Of a stretch of DNA of 64,000 nucleotides, positions 60,643 through 64,000 are shown piece by piece; the stretch's first letter is position 1; every line of letters starts with the position of its first letter. Position numbers and translations under genes: made by a program. The stretch lies in NCBI GenBank assembly GCA_964537685.1, contig CAZICM010000001.1, positions 186,001 to 250,000 of the forward strand, in the 5' to 3' direction. The DNA is from CAZICM01 sp964537685 (GTDB lineage Bacteria; Myxococcota_A; Polyangia; Polyangiales; Polyangiaceae). Below the pieces are notes generated by a model. It saw only the letters and a program-made list of their open reading frames with translations, had not been told where the DNA came from and did not search any database.

Positions 60643-61710
60643 GTGATGGATGCGAGGCTAAAAAGCCTGATTGCGCAAGGCAAAGAACATTACGCAAAAC
60701 GGGAGTTCGATAAGGCCGAACCCCTGCTGAAGGAAGCTCTGGCCACTGGCGGCGAGACCTTTGCGGATGTGCACAATATGCTCGCTTTTATTCTCAACGA
60801 TAAGGGCGACAGAACAGGTGCCGAACAGCATTTCCGGTTCGCCGTCGAGATTAATCCTCACTACATGGAGGCTCTGCTCAATTTGGCCGTCGTGTGCGGG
60901 GAGCTCGGAAAATACGAGGAAGCGCACCGGATTTATCACCGTATCCGGGAGCTCGAGGGCCGCGAAAAGATTATGGATCCCTTGGTGCGCGGGAAGCTCG
61001 CCAATATGCACGCGGATCTCGCGCAGGCGTATGTCGAGGCCGATTGTCCGAGCGAGGCCATCGATGAGCTGCGCAAGGCGATCCGCTGGTGCCCCAATTT
61101 CGCCGATCTGCATGTGAAACTGGGCAGCATTTATAAAGATCACAACAAGTTTGAGCAGGCGCGGGAGCACTTTGCGGCGGCCTGCACGGTGAATCCCAAA
61201 TATGTGCCGGCCCGTATTTTGCTGGGAATGACGCTGTTTTCGATGCATCAGCTCGATGACGCGATCGCCGAGTGGAATGCGGCTTTGGCGATTGAGCCGG
61301 AGAATAAAAACGCTCAGATGTATTTGCGCATGGCTGAAGCGCAGCGCATTGGGCTTGCCGGGCGAACGCTGAGCGCGCCTGCTTCTTCCGCGGGATTGCA
61401 GCGCCCGTCCACATCTGCGGCGGCCGCGCCATCGCAAAAAGCGCCGGCCTTTCAGCCTCCGCCGGAAAAATCGCCGCCTGTTCCCGCCGCGCCGACCTTT
61501 CAGGTGCCGCCTCCGCCCGGCCGCACCAATACGGCGGTTTCGGGCGCGCCATCGCGTCCGGCGGGCTTTCTTTCATACGGTCCGGCGCCGCCTCCGCCCA
61601 GCAAACCAAGCGCAAAACTTCCGGCGCTCCACGACGACGATGACGATCCCGAAGACGAGCCGACCTTGGCGATCGATCGCAATTCTCAAATCCCTGATCC
61701 GCCGTCCTAA
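60643..61710 (+). CDS. TPR protein with Pro-rich acidic tail
   Basis: 355 residues (GTG 60643 or ATG 60646). About five to six TPR units fill residues 1-230 (ADVHNMLAFILNDKGDRTGAEQHF, PHYMEALLNLAVVCGELGKYEEA). The rest is Pro/Ala/Ser-rich with an acidic stretch (DDDDDPEDEP). Cytoplasmic scaffold likely. Divergent from the Wzx-like gene; whether it acts in polysaccharide export is unknown. Confidence 0.82.
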   Translation: MMDARLKSLIAQGKEHYAKREFDKAEPLLKEALATGGETFADVHNMLAFILNDKGDRTGAEQHFRFAVEINPHYMEALLNLAVVCGELGKYEEAHRIYHRIRELEGREKIMDPLVRGKLANMHADLAQAYVEADCPSEAIDELRKAIRWCPNFADLHVKLGSIYKDHNKFEQAREHFAAACTVNPKYVPARILLGMTLFSMHQLDDAIAEWNAALAIEPENKNAQMYLRMAEAQRIGLAGRTLSAPASSAGLQRPSTSAAAAPSQKAPAFQPPPEKSPPVPAAPTFQVPPPPGRTNTAVSGAPSRPAGFLSYGPAPPPPSKPSAKLPALHDDDDDPEDEPTLAIDRNSQIPDPPS

Positions 61711-61733
61711 TCCTTTCATTTCGCCGGATTGCC

Positions 61734-62990
61734 TTGGCTAAACCATTCTCTCTTTTCCGCGAAGAAGTGCGCCGCGCCTGGCGCGAGCTCCGGGGCGCCG
61801 AGCTTTCACCGGCCCGGGCCGCGGCGGCGGTGGCGCTGGGCTTGTTTATCGGCTCTCAGCCTATTTTTGGATGCCACACGCCTTTGGTCTTGATGCTGTG
61901 CCTGTGGTTTCGCTTGGATGCGGCGATTTGCTGGGTCGCCGCGAATATTTCCAATCCTTTTTTTGCGCCTGCGCTGATGACGGCCGAAGTGCAAGCCGGC
62001 GTTTTTTTGCGCACGGGCTCGCTGATCCGGATGGATCGAGAGTTTATCGAGCTCGGTCTTACAGGCTTTTTAAAGGCGTATGGAGGCGATTTATTTTTAG
62101 GCGCTCCATTGGTGGGCGCGGTGTTGGCTCTTGCGGGCGCCTCGCTGACCTTTGCCGGTGTTGCGTTCAAGCGCCGCTTTTCTCCGGCCGCTCCGCGAAT
62201 CCCCTATCGTCTGCCCGATAACGCGCCACCTTGGATTGCCGCCGCCGAGCGTGTGGCTTTGCGTTATGCGCCGGGGGACAATCCATCGCCCGCTCAAAAA
62301 ACCCGATTTCATTACGTCCGTATTAAGTTAATTACCGATCCAATTGCAAAATTGGTGGCCAATATCGAAGGCGAGGCGCCGAATGCCTTGGGCGAGGTGC
62401 TCGATATTGGAACGGGAGCCGGCCAATTACCGCTGATGCTGCTCGAGCTTGGACGGGCGGAGCGGGTGCGGGGCGTCGATTGGGATACCGCGAAAATAAG
62501 GGATGCCAAGGAAGCGGCAAGGGCCGGTGCCGATCGGGGAGAGCTCGCTTCGTTTTGGAAGGAAGATGCCCGAAAGGCCGTGTATGAGCCCGCCGATACC
62601 GTATTGCTTATCGATCTATTGCATTACTTTCAAATTGAAGAGCAAAACGATATTTTAAAAAGGGCGGCGCAGGCGGTGAGGCCCGGGGGAAGGCTGCTGG
62701 TGAGGGAGGCCGATACCGAACAAGGGCTGCGAAGCTCGCTGACCCGGCTGGAAGAGGCTATTTTTACGACGCTTCGCTTTAACCGGGGCGAGCGCGTGCG
62801 CTTTAGGCCCGCGCGGGAAATGACCGAGATTCTAAGCGGGCTCGGATTTATTTGCCGTATTGTGCCCGCATGGGAAGGCACGCCTTTTTCCAATGTGCTG
62901 ATCGTGGCGAATCTGCCCGCGGAGTCCTCTGAAAAACAAGCCGGGACCCCCGCCGGAAATCTTTCTGAAAACGCATCCGAAACGATGTGA
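61734..62990 (+). CDS. Fusion of DUF2062 membrane domain and SAM methyltransferase
   Basis: 418 residues from TTG 61734. Residues 1-150 are a DUF2062 domain (SPARAAAAVALGLFIGSQPIFGCHTPLVL, NISNPFFAPA) with about three helices. After a linker, a class I methyltransferase starts near 215 (VLDIGTGAGQLPLMLLELG, then VRGVDWD, LLIDLLHYF and AVRPGGRLLVRE). The methyl acceptor is unknown; DUF2062 proteins often sit beside glycolipid or polysaccharide genes, so a membrane substrate is likely. Confidence 0.85.
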   Translation: MAKPFSLFREEVRRAWRELRGAELSPARAAAAVALGLFIGSQPIFGCHTPLVLMLCLWFRLDAAICWVAANISNPFFAPALMTAEVQAGVFLRTGSLIRMDREFIELGLTGFLKAYGGDLFLGAPLVGAVLALAGASLTFAGVAFKRRFSPAAPRIPYRLPDNAPPWIAAAERVALRYAPGDNPSPAQKTRFHYVRIKLITDPIAKLVANIEGEAPNALGEVLDIGTGAGQLPLMLLELGRAERVRGVDWDTAKIRDAKEAARAGADRGELASFWKEDARKAVYEPADTVLLIDLLHYFQIEEQNDILKRAAQAVRPGGRLLVREADTEQGLRSSLTRLEEAIFTTLRFNRGERVRFRPAREMTEILSGLGFICRIVPAWEGTPFSNVLIVANLPAESSEKQAGTPAGNLSENASETM

Positions 62991-63008
62991 TAGCGTCGCC
63001 GGCAGGAT

Positions 63009-64000
63009 ATGCCGCCCTCTCCAAAGATATGCTGTTCGCTGGCGCTTTTGGTGTGCGCCCAGGCTTCATGCGTCGATTTGCCGCCTCCCGCGGTGAATCG
63101 CGCCGGCCCCACGATGAATATCCCTCTGCCTCCGCCCCTGCCGCCGCCGGCGCCTTGGCAAACGAGGCTTTCTGTCGCCGATGGATATGAAAAGGCTCCG
63201 CGTTCCAATGCTGTCATTTTGATTCGCAATGCGACGATATTGACCGCGGCAGGCAAAACCATCGAAAAAGGTTCCATTCTGATCAAAAATGGAAAGATAG
63301 CGGCGCTGGCCGATCACAAAAGCCAGGGCGATATCGAGGCGCCGCAGGGTGCGGAAGTGATCGATGCGGCGGGGAAGTTTGTGACGCCTGGGCTTATCGA
63401 TACCCATTCGCATATTGGTGTGTATCCGATGCCGGGCGCGCTGGCTCACGGCGATGGCAACGAGGCGACCGATCCGGTGACGCCTCATGCGCAGACGGTG
63501 GATGCCTTTTGGCCCCAGGACCCTGCGATTGAAAGGGCGGTGGCCGGCGGAGTGACCACCATTCAGGTATTGCCTGGGTCGGCGAATTTGATTGGAGGCC
63601 GCGCGATTACGATTAAATTGAGGCGCGGGCTTTCGGGGCGGCAAATGCATTTGGAGGGTGCGCCTGATGGGCTGAAAATGGCCTGCGGGGAAAATCCAAA
63701 GCGGGTGTACGGAAGCAATGGCAAGAGGGCGCCGATGACCCGGATGGGTAATTTGGCCGGCCAGCGCAATGCTTTTTTAAAGGCGCAAAAGCTCCGGGAT
63801 GAATGGAAGCGATTTCAGGACGCGGAAGTAAAGCGTTTGATGGCGGATTCGAAAAAGATCGCCGAATACAAAAAGAAACGCGACGAATACGAGCGAATAC
63901 AAGAGCAATGCGCTGAAAATGGCTACGAGGACGATTGCGAAAAATGGCTGGAGCCGGGTAAATCGAAGGCGCCCTCGGAGCCCGAGCTAAGCGAGCCCAC
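63009..64000 (+). CDS. Secreted amidohydrolase, truncated by window end
   Basis: Partial gene; 330 codons are visible from ATG 63009. A hydrophobic leader ends in AQASC near residue 20, so it is exported and maybe lipid-anchored. A Pro-rich spacer precedes the amidohydrolase N-terminal sandwich (NATILTAAGKTIEKGSILI). The metal-binding DTHSH follows FVTPGLI, and GVTTIQVLPGSANLIGG is typical of imidazolonepropionase-like amidohydrolases. A charged helical insert (about 255-310, rich in Lys/Glu) is also present. Substrate cannot be told. Confidence 0.88.
   Translation, partial: MPPSPKICCSLALLVCAQASCVDLPPPAVNRAGPTMNIPLPPPLPPPAPWQTRLSVADGYEKAPRSNAVILIRNATILTAAGKTIEKGSILIKNGKIAALADHKSQGDIEAPQGAEVIDAAGKFVTPGLIDTHSHIGVYPMPGALAHGDGNEATDPVTPHAQTVDAFWPQDPAIERAVAGGVTTIQVLPGSANLIGGRAITIKLRRGLSGRQMHLEGAPDGLKMACGENPKRVYGSNGKRAPMTRMGNLAGQRNAFLKAQKLRDEWKRFQDAEVKRLMADSKKIAEYKKKRDEYERIQEQCAENGYEDDCEKWLEPGKSKAPSEPELSEP

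Overview
The window looks like the chromosome of a Myxococcota-type (deltaproteobacterial) bacterium. Supporting traits are an MJ0042-type zinc-ribbon protein with a Pro/Thr-rich tail, very long TPR proteins, secreted proteins with the CxxxxDC..G..C style of cysteine motif, a eukaryote-like Ser/Thr kinase, a cytoplasmic hybrid histidine kinase and dense GC-rich coding. This assignment is inference from gene style; no marker gene fixes the taxon.

Layout. 1-15664: host genes, all on +: zinc-ribbon/TPR membrane protein, SppA-type protease, a 2326-residue TPR protein, two secreted/lipoprotein genes and a hybrid sensor kinase. 15702-15783: tRNA-Leu(GAG). 15768-32419: an integrated element of about 16.6 kb (true size uncertain because of a 100-N gap), bounded by a 17-bp direct repeat of the tRNA 3' end (attL 15768-15784, attR 32403-32419). 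32434-34165: the tRNA's original terminator and a ScfR/RamB-like regulator, divergent from the glyoxylate shunt genes aceB and aceA (34166-37136). 37211-47265: maltodextrin use: GH57 enzyme, LamB-like porin, GH13 lipoprotein, MalK, a fused MalE-MalF, MalG. 47287-49631: an AAA ATPase and a Ser/Thr kinase. 49851-60606: small conserved genes and a surface polysaccharide cluster (UDP-N-acetyl-L-fucosamine synthesis, glycosyltransferases, FkbM methyltransferase, Wzy- and Wzx-like proteins). 60643-64000: TPR protein, DUF2062-methyltransferase fusion and a truncated secreted amidohydrolase.

The integrated element is the most unusual part. Its rightward genes (17241-27628) look like the virion module of a tailless virus: a 322-residue capsid-protein candidate, small membrane proteins, a transglutaminase-like peptidase, a RadA-like ATPase with a zinc ribbon, a LysM/proline-repeat cell-wall-binding protein and a membrane-anchored hydrolase-transglycosylase. 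No terminase, portal, tail or recognisable replication gene is visible. Its leftward genes (from 16256 through the attachment site to 27634) form one overlapping operon in the circular form, made of tiny cysteine-rich proteins plus the tyrosine integrase.

The attachment site lies inside the first gene of that operon. Joining the two element ends restores one uninterrupted 369-codon reading frame. In the integrated state the N-terminal 163 codons (with ribosome site and likely promoter) sit at attL, and the other 206 codons and the whole integrase operon sit 16 kb away at attR. Integration therefore truncates a protein and separates the integrase operon from its promoter. This suggests an integration-dependent genetic switch in an apparently undescribed temperate tailless virus.
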